A stretch of 64,000 nucleotides of DNA from an uncultured Geobacter sp. (GTDB lineage Bacteria; Desulfobacterota; Desulfuromonadia; Geobacterales; Geobacteraceae): positions 1-64,000 of the forward strand of contig CAIYDQ010000095.1 in assembly GCA_903925075.1 (NCBI GenBank), given 5' to 3'. The notes under the pieces were generated by a model. The model was not told the DNA's origin and did no database searches. It saw nothing but the letters and a program-made list of their open reading frames with translations. Positions 41,089 through 49,896 of this stretch are shown in pieces (positions within the stretch are counted from its first letter, which is position 1; each line of letters starts with the position of its first letter). The position numbers and the translations under genes were made by a program.

Positions 41089-43512
41089 GTGATTGAGACA
41101 AAGACGATTAAACGGCAAGAACCACTTCCCGAACTGGATCCTATGCCGTCGCCTCCCGCAATTGAGAAGCCTAAAGCACTCAAACCCAAAGCTGACAAAA
41201 CCAAGCTTTTAAAGCTGAAGACGGCGAAGCCAAAGTCGGCAGCAGCGAAGCCAAAGTCGGCAACAGCGAAGCCAAAGTCGGCAACGGCGAAGCCAAAGTC
41301 GGCAACGGCGAAGCCAAAGTCGGTAACGGCGAAGACAAAGCTCGCAAAACTGAAGCCCGGCAAGCAGCTTTCGCCCGAGGACATGGAGACGGCGCTGCCG
41401 AACGAAGGGCAGATCGATCTTGGCGATAGCGAATGGTATCTGAACCGCGAGTTGACCTGGCTTGAGTTCAATCGCCGCGTGCTGCATGAGGCGATCGACG
41501 AGCGGACGCCTTTATTGGAGCGGTTGAAGTTCGTCGCCATCGTCAGCGCCAACCTCGACGAATTCATCATGAAGCGAATCGGGGGACTCAAGCAGCAGAT
41601 CGGCGCCGGCATGCACGACCTGACGCTGGACGGCCGCACGCCGCGTCAGCAGGTGATCGAGTGCCACGCCTCGATACGCGAGATTCATGCGCGCAAGCGG
41701 GAAGCCTTCAATCAGGTGCGCGAGCTCTTGGAACAAAAAGGGATCGTCATCGAGAGCTATCAGACGCTCACCGCCAAAGAAAAGAAGCATCTGCGCGAGC
41801 ATTACTACACCAACATCTACCCGCTGTTGACGCCGCAGTCCATCGATCCCGCCCATCCTTTCCCGTTCATCTCCAACCTCTCTTTGAACCTGCTGGTGAC
41901 GCTGCGCTACCCGAAGGCCCGCGAGGTGTCGCTTGCCCGGGTCAAGGTGCCGGTAGGCCTGGGCTCCCCGCGTTTCATCCGGGTCGGCAAGGGAGACCAT
42001 TTCATCCCGCTGGAAGAGGTGATGATGAACAACCTGGACATGCTCTTCCCGGGGATGCACATCGTCGCCTGCGAGATTTTCCGGGTCACCCGCAACGCCA
42101 ACACGGAAAAGGACGAGGAGGAGGCCGACGACCTGATGGCGATGATCGAGAGCGAGCTGAAAGAGCGCCGCTTCGCTCCCATCGTTCGCCTGGAGATCGG
42201 CGAGGGGATGGAGGCGCTGCACCGGGGACGGCTGGCTGCCGAGTTGGAACTGGACGAGGCCAACGACGTGGCCGAGGTGATCGGCATGTTGGCCATGCGG
42301 GACCTGTTCGAGCTTTCCAGACTCGACTACCCGCGCCTGCACGATCCGGCGCACCACCCGATCGATCACCCCCAGCTCCTGACCACCCGCAACATTTTCC
42401 ACACCATTCGCGACTCCGGGTCCGTCCTTTTGCAGCACCCCTACGTCTCCTTTTCCACCACGGTGGAGCGCTTTCTGCGGGAGGCGGCCACCGATCCCAA
42501 GGTGCGCGGCATCAAGATGACCCTGTATCGGACCTCCAGCCAGAGCCGCATTATCGAGGCGCTGCTGCAGGCGGCCCAAAACGGCAAGCAGGTGGCGGTG
42601 GTGGTGGAATTGAAGGCGCGCTTCGACGAGGCCACCAACATCCGCCTGGCGGAGCAGATGGAGGAGGCCGGCATCCACGTGACCTACGGCGTGGTGGGGC
42701 TGAAGACTCATTGCAAGGTGACCCTGGTCGTTCGGCAGGATTTTCAGGGATTGCGGCGCTACGTGCACATCGGCACCGGCAATTATCACGCCGAGACGGC
42801 GCGCATCTACAGCGACGTGGGGCTTATCACCTGCGACGACACCATCGCCCAGGACGTTACCGAGCTTTTCAACTACCTCACCACCGGTTTCACGGCCAGG
42901 CGCAACTATCGGGCCATCGTGCCCGCACCCAGGCTTTTGAAAAAGGCGCTCCTGATGCGGATCGAGCGGGAGGTCGCGCTGCATGCCGAAAGCGGCGGCG
43001 GGCTGATCCAGTTCAAGATGAACGCGCTTGAGGACGGCGACATCGTCAAGGCGCTCTACCGAGCCTCCATGGCGGGGGTGAAGATCGACCTTTACGTGCG
43101 CGACACCTGCAGGCTCAGGCCCGGCATCGCCGGGGTATCCGACAACATCCGCGTGGTCAGCATCGTCGGGCGTTTCCTGGAACACGCCCGCATCTACTAT
43201 TTCAAAAACGGCGGCGCGGAGGAATATTTCATCTCCTCAGCCGACGCCATGAAGCGCAATCTTGAGGCGCGGGTGGAGATTCTCTGCCCGGTGGCCGACC
43301 CGGAATTGACTCAAGAGCTGCGCAAGATTTTCGACTGCTACGACGCGGACCGGCGCTCGGCTTGGGACATGCAGTCCGACGGCAGCTACATCCAGCGCCA
43401 TCCGGCCGAGGGAGAAAGCGGCGAAGGAACGCACCAGATGCTGATTGCCCAGGCGGAGAAGCGGCTGAAGGAATCTCTGAAACTGAAGAAGAAGCCGAAG
43501 CCGCACCGCTGA
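41089..43512 (+). CDS. ppk1: Polyphosphate kinase (PPK1)
   Basis: PPK1 reversibly makes polyphosphate from ATP. The 807-residue product has the four PPK1 domains in order; the active-site His is in YVHIGTGNYHAETARIYSD and the second His in RFLEHARIYYF. It has an added N-terminal tail of about 90 residues, Lys- and Ala-rich, with five copies of a KPKSA(T/A)A heptapeptide (21-bp DNA repeats at about 41223-41340), which is not part of the enzyme. The GTG at 41089 has GGAGA 6 bases upstream; a TTG at 41062 is weaker. Confidence 0.92.
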   Translation: MIETKTIKRQEPLPELDPMPSPPAIEKPKALKPKADKTKLLKLKTAKPKSAAAKPKSATAKPKSATAKPKSATAKPKSVTAKTKLAKLKPGKQLSPEDMETALPNEGQIDLGDSEWYLNRELTWLEFNRRVLHEAIDERTPLLERLKFVAIVSANLDEFIMKRIGGLKQQIGAGMHDLTLDGRTPRQQVIECHASIREIHARKREAFNQVRELLEQKGIVIESYQTLTAKEKKHLREHYYTNIYPLLTPQSIDPAHPFPFISNLSLNLLVTLRYPKAREVSLARVKVPVGLGSPRFIRVGKGDHFIPLEEVMMNNLDMLFPGMHIVACEIFRVTRNANTEKDEEEADDLMAMIESELKERRFAPIVRLEIGEGMEALHRGRLAAELELDEANDVAEVIGMLAMRDLFELSRLDYPRLHDPAHHPIDHPQLLTTRNIFHTIRDSGSVLLQHPYVSFSTTVERFLREAATDPKVRGIKMTLYRTSSQSRIIEALLQAAQNGKQVAVVVELKARFDEATNIRLAEQMEEAGIHVTYGVVGLKTHCKVTLVVRQDFQGLRRYVHIGTGNYHAETARIYSDVGLITCDDTIAQDVTELFNYLTTGFTARRNYRAIVPAPRLLKKALLMRIEREVALHAESGGGLIQFKMNALEDGDIVKALYRASMAGVKIDLYVRDTCRLRPGIAGVSDNIRVVSIVGRFLEHARIYYFKNGGAEEYFISSADAMKRNLEARVEILCPVADPELTQELRKIFDCYDADRRSAWDMQSDGSYIQRHPAEGESGEGTHQMLIAQAEKRLKESLKLKKKPKPHR

Positions 43513-43516
43513 GCCT

Positions 43517-43571
43517 GCCGGTTGCCTGCCGGTTGGCTTCCGGTTGCCTGCCGGTTGGCTGCCGGTTGCCG
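43517..43571. repeat. Tandem 11-bp repeats after ppk1
   Basis: Five units of the form GCCGGTTGCCT / GCCGGTTGGCT / TCCGGTTGCCT stand in tandem, alternating so that the real period may be 22 bp. They begin six bases after the ppk1 stop. In reverse they encode SAGNRQ-like shadows only. Confidence 0.75.
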
Positions 43572-43634
43572 AACTGCCGGTTTTTGGGTGACAGCGCCTT
43601 CCAAAAGGGATAGCCTGTTTCTCTGGCCCTACCA

Positions 43635-43674
43635 CAGGGGACTGGCTCCGCGGAACGCGGTGCCTGTCCCCCTG
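43635..43674. repeat. Nested palindrome CAGGGGAC...GTCCCCCTG
   Basis: The outer arms are CAGGGGAC and GTCCCCCTG; the inner arms are CGCG-GAA-CGCG, with TGGCTC and GTGCCT between. It is a further intergenic repeat type, distinct from families A to C, and may act as a terminator-like structure between ppk1 and the next gene. Confidence 0.6.
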
Positions 43675-43724
43675 GATTCGAAGCCGCTTGCACGACGTTG
43701 AAAATCCGCAGGAGGATACCCGGC

Positions 43725-43988
43725 ATGGAATCCAAGGAAAAATGCATCTGCACGGAGAAGCACGACCAGCACATCTGTGTTTTGCACAGCAAAGGAATGG
43801 TTCAGGAGGTCGAGAAACTGACGGATAACCCGACCGTTACCTGCTCAATATGCCTGGTGAACGCCAATTCTCCCGACAACGTCTGTTCACCCACTACCCT
43901 TGGCGGCGGCTTCAAATACTCCGACATGCAAGGCAGCAAAAAGGTAATTTGCGACAGTTTGGCGGAACCCGACCCGGAGAAGAAATAA
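43725..43988 (+). CDS. Small Cys-rich protein of unknown function
   Basis: The 87-residue product has eight Cys: CICTEKHDQHIC near the N-terminus, CSIC in the middle and CSP and CDS later. Spacing and His content suggest zinc or iron binding. GGAGGATACCCGGC precedes the ATG. No family was recognised. It lies alone between ppk1 and the NlpC/P60 gene. Confidence 0.7.
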   Translation: MESKEKCICTEKHDQHICVLHSKGMVQEVEKLTDNPTVTCSICLVNANSPDNVCSPTTLGGGFKYSDMQGSKKVICDSLAEPDPEKK

Positions 43989-44163
43989 CCTCTGCAAAAA
44001 GGGCGATAGGCATGCCCGAGCTGTTGTGCTCCTGAAAATACCTCTCGTCTGACCTCTAGCTGAGGCGATCCGCCCTCTCTCAATCTTTACATTCAGTGCG
44101 ATTAATTCCGCTCCAGCAAGAAATAAAGCTTTATACTATATCGCTGCGACTTTGGAGGAAGCC

Positions 44164-45654
44164 ATGATGATCGATAAGATCGGGACGACCCATAGACATT
44201 GCGATAGGACCGACAAGACCCGTAGGCGGGGATCGCTCGCCGCGGGAACGATCTGCCTCGCTCTGCTGCTTACCGGCTGCAGCCTGCTCGGCAAAGGGCG
44301 CAGCGAAGTCGCCGCTCCCCTTGTCCAAGAGAGTTGCCCTACCTGCGCCCCTCGCGTGGAAATGGAAACGGAGCCGGCTGAGGCCGCTCCCCCCCTCGGC
44401 GGCCCCGAAATCCAGGATCTGCGTCGCATACCTCAGCAGTTAGACGGCCTCGCCGCGGCGGCCGGGGACCGTTTGGATCCGGGAGATCGCTGCCGGACGC
44501 AGTTGCAGGAGGAATTCCATCGGCGCTTCTTCGCCCCCTGGACCTCATCCGCTCCTCTCTTCGATATCGCGGATTCCAAGCATGTCATGAGGGAGGAGGG
44601 AGGGCATGATTGGTACGGCGTGAACAAGCGCAAGGTCGGCCGCAAGCAGATGCAGGAACTTTTTGACAACTGTGCGCTGGCCGGATTCCCGTCTCGAAAA
44701 GATGCCGCCATCGCGGTGGCTCCGGCTCATTTGCGCGGCCTGCCGAGCTATCTTCCCCTCTTCGAAGGGGCCGAGGACGAGCCCTTCGACATGCTTTCCT
44801 ATCCGCAGGTGAAACTGAACGAGCCCCTGAAGGTGCTGCACGCGTCGCGGGACGGCGTCTGGTTCTTCGTCGAAACCGGCTACTCGACCGGCTGGATCGA
44901 GGCGCGCGACGTGGCACTGGTGGATGCCGCCTTCAGAGAATCTTGGATGCAGGGGCCTCACCTGGTGATCGTCAGGGATTACACCTCGGTAGCCGACGGC
45001 AAGGGTGTCGGCACCTACCGAGCCAAGATCGGCACGATTTTGCCGGTCGTGCGCGCGGATGAAAACGGGTGGGACGTTTCCGTCGCTTCGGCGGGGGAGG
45101 GGGGCAAGGCGGAAAGCCGGATCAGCCGGATACCCCGCGAGGCAGCCGCACCCTTTCCGCTGCCGTTCAACGGCGAAAAGATCGCCATGATCGGCAACCA
45201 ACTGCTGGGGCAGCCCTACGGGTGGGGTGAAATTTACGGACTGCGGGACTGCTCGGCCATGCTGCGGGATTTTTTTCTCCCTTTCGGAATCTGGCTGCCG
45301 CGCACCTCCACCGACCAGATCGAATCCATTCCGCGCCGTCATGAGTTGGCGGCGCTGGCGCCGGAGGCGAAGAGGGAGTTGATTCGGGAAAAGGGCCGGC
45401 CCTTTCTGACGCTGCTCCACAAACCCGGGCACATCATGCTCTACGTAGGGGTGGATAAAGAGGGGCATCCGTTGGTCTTCCACGATGCCTGGTCGATCCG
45501 GGTAAAGGGCAAAGGCGAGGAGCGGACGAAGATCATCGGCATGGCGGCCGTGACCACTTTGGAGCCGGGAAAGGAGTTCGGATTGGCGCCGGGGAGTTCT
45601 CTGCTTGAGCGCTCCACGGATCTGGGCGTCATCACGGATCGCTGCCCGCAGTAG
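44164..45654 (+). CDS. NlpC/P60-family lipoprotein with SH3 domains (peptidoglycan peptidase)
   Basis: The 496-residue product has an N-terminal lipoprotein signal (LALLLTGCSLL, acyl-Cys near 39). It follows the DPP-VI-like build: stabilising N-terminal domain, two SH3b domains (about 200-330), and a C-terminal NlpC/P60 peptidase with Cys in GLRDCSAML, His in KPGHIMLYVG and a polar third residue in VFHDAWS. The enzyme should cleave cell-wall peptides between D-Glu (gamma) and diamino acid at the outer membrane. GGAGGAAGCC precedes the ATG pair. Confidence 0.88.
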   Translation: MMIDKIGTTHRHCDRTDKTRRRGSLAAGTICLALLLTGCSLLGKGRSEVAAPLVQESCPTCAPRVEMETEPAEAAPPLGGPEIQDLRRIPQQLDGLAAAAGDRLDPGDRCRTQLQEEFHRRFFAPWTSSAPLFDIADSKHVMREEGGHDWYGVNKRKVGRKQMQELFDNCALAGFPSRKDAAIAVAPAHLRGLPSYLPLFEGAEDEPFDMLSYPQVKLNEPLKVLHASRDGVWFFVETGYSTGWIEARDVALVDAAFRESWMQGPHLVIVRDYTSVADGKGVGTYRAKIGTILPVVRADENGWDVSVASAGEGGKAESRISRIPREAAAPFPLPFNGEKIAMIGNQLLGQPYGWGEIYGLRDCSAMLRDFFLPFGIWLPRTSTDQIESIPRRHELAALAPEAKRELIREKGRPFLTLLHKPGHIMLYVGVDKEGHPLVFHDAWSIRVKGKGEERTKIIGMAAVTTLEPGKEFGLAPGSSLLERSTDLGVITDRCPQ

Positions 45655-45820
45655 GGACGAAACAGGTAACTGATCGATATTAAAGGGGTGATGCGCAGTT
45701 CGGCGAGGCGGGGAGGCGCGAAAAAAGGCTGCCATTATTCGACCGATAGTATTAGCATAGGAGGAGTAAAGATCTTCACCGTAGCCGCTGATTTTCTTCA
45801 CCGACAAAAGGAGAAATATC

Positions 45821-46246
45821 ATGAAAAGGACAGCTTCAGCAGTATGGAACGGTTCGCTCAAAGAAGGCAAAGGCGTGATTTCCAGCCAAAGCGGCGTGCT
45901 CAGTGACACCGCCTATTCCTTTGGAACTCGTTTTGCCGAAGAGCGCGGCACCAACCCGGAGGAACTGATTGCGGCGGCGCACGCCGGATGTTTTTCCATG
46001 GCGCTATCGGCGGGGCTTGGCAAGGCGGGCTTTGAGCCGGCCCGAATCAGGACCGGCGCCTCGCTTGATCTGGAGAACGTCGAAGGGAGCTGGAGGATAA
46101 CGGCAGTCCATTTGGAGACTTCGGCGCGGGTACCCAAGATCTCCCAGAGCCAGTTCGAGGCCATCGCTCAGGACGCCAAGGCCAACTGTCCGGTCTCGCA
46201 GCTGCTGAAGGCCAACATCACCTTGGTAGCGAAGCTGGAAGACTGA
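45821..46246 (+). CDS. OsmC-family peroxiredoxin
   Basis: The 141-residue product has the two redox Cys of OsmC proteins: Cys57 in HAGCFSMAL and the second in ANCPVSQLL (near 125). It reduces organic hydroperoxides with thiol cofactors. AAAGGAGAAATATC precedes the ATG. Length and NPEELIAAAHAGC fit OsmC rather than Ohr. Confidence 0.92.
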   Translation: MKRTASAVWNGSLKEGKGVISSQSGVLSDTAYSFGTRFAEERGTNPEELIAAAHAGCFSMALSAGLGKAGFEPARIRTGASLDLENVEGSWRITAVHLETSARVPKISQSQFEAIAQDAKANCPVSQLLKANITLVAKLED

Positions 46247-46284
46247 GAACCGTTACGCCGCGGAGTTCTGTAGGTCTGTAGTCT

Positions 46285-46395
46285 GTAGGTCGCGTTGAGG
46301 CACGAAACGCGACGTTCCCATTGTAGCGACGGAGTTGCTGCCGTGGCTCCGGAGCAATGTTGCGTTTCACGAAAAACCCGTTCAACGCAACCTAC
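46285..46395. repeat. Dispersed palindromic repeat, family A, copy 3
   Basis: It runs from GTAGGTCGCGTTGAGGCACG to CGTTCAACGCAACCTAC, with inner arms GAAACGCGACGTT and CAATGTTGCGTTTC and a longer centre than copies 1 and 2. It lies between osmC and the terminator at 46430. Confidence 0.85.
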
Positions 46396-46429
46396 GAAAA
46401 GCAAGGCGTTTCGCCACGGAGCAAGATAT

Positions 46430-46474
46430 AAAAAAACGCGGCCCCCGATGCATCTCAGGGCCCGCGTTTTTTTG
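46430..46474. terminator. Bidirectional terminator between osmC and hcp genes
   Basis: An A-run, ACGCGGCCC stem, loop, GGGCCCGCGT stem and a T-run of seven make a terminator readable on both strands. It ends the osmC transcript on the plus strand and hcp (stop at 46493) on the minus strand. Confidence 0.85.
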
Positions 46475-46492
46475 GTTATGCGGTTTTCCGGT

Positions 46493-48127
46493 TTAGCCGA
46501 GGATCTGCTTCAGGTCGCCTTCGGCGGTGCCGATCGGGCCGATGTTGAAGTTCTCGACCAGGAAGTTCAGCACGTTCGGGGTGACGAACGCCGGCAGGGT
46601 CGGTCCGAGCTTGATGTTCTTGATGCCCAGGTGCAGCAGGGTCAAGAGGATCGCCACTGCCTTCTGCTCGTACCAGGAGAGGATGAAGGAGAGCGGCAGC
46701 TCGTTGACGCCGCACTCGAAGGCGCCGGCAAGCGCCACTGCGATCTGGATGGCCGAGTAGGCGTCGTTGCACTGGCCGATGTCCAAAAGGCGCGGAATGC
46801 CGCCGATGTCGCCGAAGTCGAGCTTGTTGAAGCGGAACTTGCCGCAGGCAAGGGTCAGGATGACGCAGTCGGCCGGCACGGCTTCGGCGAACTCGGTGTA
46901 GTAGTTACGGCCGCTCTTGGCGCCGTCGCAGCCGCCGATCAGGAAGAAGTGGCGGATCTGTCCGGCCTTGACCGCAGCGATCACCTTGTCGGCCACGCCC
47001 AGCACTGCGTTGTGTCCAAAGCCGGTGAGGATGTCCTTGCCGGGGTTCTCAGCGAAGCCCGGAAGCGACAAGGCCTTCTCGACCACCGGAGAGAAATCCC
47101 AGCCGGCGATGTTCTTGACGTCGGGCCACTGCACCAGGCCCCAGGTGTACAGCCGGTCTTTGTAGCTTTCGGCCGGGCGCTGGATGCAGTTGGTGTTGAA
47201 GATGATGGCGCCGGGGAAATCCTGGAATTCCTTGGCCTGATCCTGCCATGCGCCGCCGAAGTTGCCGGCGAGGTGCGCGTACTTCTTGAGGCCCGGATAT
47301 CCGTGGGCGGGAAGCATTTCGCCGTGGGTGTAGACGTTGATCCCCTTCCCTTCGGTCTGCTTCAAAAGCTCCTCAAGCATGCGCAGGTCGTGGCCCGAGA
47401 CCAGGATCGCCTTGCCCGCCTTGGTGCCCAGCGCAACCGGAGTCGGCACCGGATGGCCGAAACTGTCGGTGTTGGCCTTGTCGAGCAGCTGCATGGCGGC
47501 CAGGTTGATGCGTCCGCACTCCATGGAGAGGCCGACAAAGTCCATCAGTCCCAGGCTCTTGTCCAGCGTCGCCGCCAGTCCCTGATGGGTGAAGGCGTAG
47601 ATCTCGTCGTTCTCAAGGCCGATCACCAGCGCGTGGTGGGCGTAGGCGGCGTACCCTTTCATGCCGTAAATGATGATCTCCTGAACCGACTTGACGTCCG
47701 GATCGATGGAGTCGTCTTTCACGCCGTGCTGGGCGCCCAGGGCGATCAGTTCCGCGGTCGTGCCCGTAACAAAGGGCTTCGCTGCCGCGGGGACTTCGCC
47801 GGTGAAGGGGCCGCCGTTGGCCGTCTCGAAGAGCGCCTGAGCCTTGTCGCGGTTCTTGGCCGCGTCGCGCACCAGTTTGGCGATCTCTTCGGCGTCGAAG
47901 TCAACGTTGGTGACGGTGGTGAAGAGGCCGTCCAGCATGAAGCGGTCGATGCCGGTGTCTTTGGCTCCCTTTTCACGGGCCTTGTGTGCCCAAAAGGCGA
48001 TACCTTTCATGGAGTAGACCAACTGGTCCTGTAAAGCGGCCACGTCCGGTTTCTTGCCGCAGACGCCTACTTTGGAGCATCCGCCGTTTGCAGCCTGTTC
48101 ACACTGATAGCAAAACATGTTTTCCAT
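46493..48127 (-). CDS. hcp: Hydroxylamine reductase / hybrid cluster protein
   Basis: The 544-residue prismane protein begins with the [4Fe-4S] motif CYQCEQAANGGCSKVGVC (Cys6, Cys9, Cys17, Cys23; CX2CX7CX5C), and has the hybrid-cluster ligands in the later part (NTNCIQRP, GGCDGA, LACGKFR, GQCND). Hcp reduces nitric oxide or hydroxylamine and protects anaerobes from nitrosative stress. The ATG with AAAGGAGAAGAAATT upstream was chosen; the longer open frame to 48202 lacks support. A palindromic site for a Crp/Fnr-type regulator lies upstream. Confidence 0.95.
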   Translation of the reverse strand: MENMFCYQCEQAANGGCSKVGVCGKKPDVAALQDQLVYSMKGIAFWAHKAREKGAKDTGIDRFMLDGLFTTVTNVDFDAEEIAKLVRDAAKNRDKAQALFETANGGPFTGEVPAAAKPFVTGTTAELIALGAQHGVKDDSIDPDVKSVQEIIIYGMKGYAAYAHHALVIGLENDEIYAFTHQGLAATLDKSLGLMDFVGLSMECGRINLAAMQLLDKANTDSFGHPVPTPVALGTKAGKAILVSGHDLRMLEELLKQTEGKGINVYTHGEMLPAHGYPGLKKYAHLAGNFGGAWQDQAKEFQDFPGAIIFNTNCIQRPAESYKDRLYTWGLVQWPDVKNIAGWDFSPVVEKALSLPGFAENPGKDILTGFGHNAVLGVADKVIAAVKAGQIRHFFLIGGCDGAKSGRNYYTEFAEAVPADCVILTLACGKFRFNKLDFGDIGGIPRLLDIGQCNDAYSAIQIAVALAGAFECGVNELPLSFILSWYEQKAVAILLTLLHLGIKNIKLGPTLPAFVTPNVLNFLVENFNIGPIGTAEGDLKQILG

Positions 48128-48530
48128 AATTTCTTCTCCTTTGTGTGCAGCGTTAGTTGTTGGTGTCGAAAACCCGAGCCAGCTTTTGATTCTGTTCTTC
48201 ATCCAGTTCCCCTATGCCTATCGATTTATTGAAAGCGGTTATTTGTTTGCCTCATCAAAGCAAGGCGGAGTGTCCATGTTCTACGTTTGCTGCGTTCCAT
48301 GTGGCGACCTTACCTGCAATCTGGCGGCGCAACCTTGACTTATGTCATAAAACAGGAGTATCTAGCGTATATGGAGTTTATTCAGGGGAAAAGCAGCGGT
48401 TTTCTTCTGGCGGGAACCTGCTCGGGGCAAGGAGGACGGCTTTTCGGGGTTTAGTCACATTTATAGGTGGCCATGCTTAACCGTAGCATTCATACGTTTT
48501 AGACGTCAAGACGTTTAGCGGGGGAATTCA
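48128..48530. other. Divergent promoter region between hcp and the TAXI gene
   Basis: No gene is supported in these 403 bases (short open frames lack ribosome sites and domains). Promoters for both flanking genes must be here. It contains the TTGAC palindrome reported separately and, near 48498-48520, a short repeated GACGT motif just before the TAXI start. Confidence 0.5.
48335..48348. promoter_or_regulatory. Candidate Crp/Fnr-family operator TTGAC-N4-GTCAT
   Basis: TTGACTTATGTCAT is a near-perfect dyad, with one mismatch from TTGAC-N4-GTCAA. Crp/Fnr superfamily factors such as HcpR or DNR, which respond to nitric oxide, use TTGAC-like half-sites and often control hcp. The site is about 210 bases upstream of hcp, somewhat far for direct activation. 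Confidence 0.4.
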
Positions 48531-49889
48531 ATGGCAAAAAACAGATTTCAGGAGCTGGCCTCGGTCCGGCCCATGGCGCGTTTCATAGGGGTTTCGGTGC
48601 GGGACCTGCTGATCACCGCGGGTCCGATGGTGCTGATCACCCTGATCGTCATCGTGATCGCTTACCTGTTCGTCCGCCCCGCGCCGCCCGACACCATCAC
48701 CATTACCAGCGGCCCTGCGGGGAGCAATTTTCAGCTGACCGCCCAGAAGTACCAGAAGATCCTGGCGCGCAACGGGGTCAAACTGAAGGTACTCCCTTCG
48801 GAAGGCTCTCTGGACAACTTGCGCAAGCTGGCAAATCCCAAGGTGCAGGTCGACATCGGCTTCGTGCAAAGCGGCGTGTCCGAGGGGATGAACCTGGATC
48901 GGTTGGTTTCCCTCGGCAGCATGTTTCACCTGCCGTTGGCGCTCTTTTACCGGGCCGAGGCGCCGGCCAGGACCCTTGCCGAACTGAACGGCAAGCGGCT
49001 CGCCATCGGTCCCGAGGGGAGCGGAACCCACGCGCTGGCCCTGGTTCTGCTGAAGGCGAACGGCATCCAGCCCGGCGGCGCCACCCAGCTCCTCAACATC
49101 TCCGGGGACGAGGCGTCGCAGTCTCTTTTGGACGGCAAGATAGACGCCGCCTTCTTGATGGGGGATTCCGCCACGCCGCCGGTGATGCGCAAGTTATTGT
49201 GGACGCCGGGAATCCGGCTGATGGACTTCCCGCAGGCCGACGCCTATTCGCGCCGTTTCCCCTATCTGGTGAAGCTCGATCTCCCCATGGGAGGGTTCGA
49301 CTTCGGCAAGAACGTGCCGCCGCAGGACATTCATCTGATCGGCCCGACCGTGGAACTGGTGGCGCGCCATACCTTGCATCCGGCGCTGTCCGATCTGTTG
49401 ATCGAAGCGGCGCGCGAGGTGCACGGCAAGGCCACGCTCATGCAGCACGCGGGCGAGTTCCCGGCCCCCCTGGAACACGAGTTTCCCTTAAGTTCCGACG
49501 CCAGACACTTCTACAGTTCCGGCCGCAAGGACTTTCTCTACAGCGTCCTCCCCTTTGAGTGGGCAAGCCTCGTGAACAGGACGCTCGTGGTGTTCGTGCC
49601 GATCGTCGTGTTGTTGATTCCCGGGCTAAAGCTGGTGCCGGCGCTGTACAACTGGCGCGTCAGGTCGCGCATCTACCGTTGGTACGGCCTGCTGATCGCC
49701 ATCGAGAGAGCGATCCTCGCCAATCCTTCTCCGGATGAGAGGGCCGAGTTGCTCAAGCGCTTGGACGACATCGAGCTGGAGGTGAACAAGATGAAGATGC
49801 CGCTGGCTTTCGCGGAGAACCTCTATGTGCTGCGGGATCACATCAAGTTCGTGAGCGACAGGTATCGGAGGGATGCGGAGGGGTGTTGA
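48531..49889 (+). CDS. TAXI-family solute-binding protein with two membrane anchors
   Basis: The 452-residue product has a transmembrane helix at about 27-47 and a periplasmic TAXI (TRAP-associated extracytoplasmic immunogenic) domain at about 55-330, recognised by ITSGPAGSNF, VDIGFVQSGVSEG and LAIGPEGSGTH. A second hydrophobic segment (about 345-366) is followed by a cytoplasmic helical tail of about 85 residues. Typical TAXI receptors are free in the periplasm and feed a TRAP permease; none is encoded next to it. It may be a membrane-bound sensor or a partner of a distant permease. Confidence 0.85.
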   Translation: MAKNRFQELASVRPMARFIGVSVRDLLITAGPMVLITLIVIVIAYLFVRPAPPDTITITSGPAGSNFQLTAQKYQKILARNGVKLKVLPSEGSLDNLRKLANPKVQVDIGFVQSGVSEGMNLDRLVSLGSMFHLPLALFYRAEAPARTLAELNGKRLAIGPEGSGTHALALVLLKANGIQPGGATQLLNISGDEASQSLLDGKIDAAFLMGDSATPPVMRKLLWTPGIRLMDFPQADAYSRRFPYLVKLDLPMGGFDFGKNVPPQDIHLIGPTVELVARHTLHPALSDLLIEAAREVHGKATLMQHAGEFPAPLEHEFPLSSDARHFYSSGRKDFLYSVLPFEWASLVNRTLVVFVPIVVLLIPGLKLVPALYNWRVRSRIYRWYGLLIAIERAILANPSPDERAELLKRLDDIELEVNKMKMPLAFAENLYVLRDHIKFVSDRYRRDAEGC

Positions 49890-49896
49890 CGAAGGT

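Noticed and set aside
41512-43185. 557-codon minus-strand open frame over ppk1
   Set aside because: Shadow of PPK1, whose catalytic motifs are intact on the plus strand.
43600-43724. tRNA-like segment after ppk1
   Set aside because: A GATTCGAAG stretch resembles a T-loop, but no acceptor stem or anticodon arm can be formed.
46295-48034. 579-codon plus-strand open frame opposite hcp
   Set aside because: Begins in the family A repeat and runs antisense to Hcp; no domain visible.
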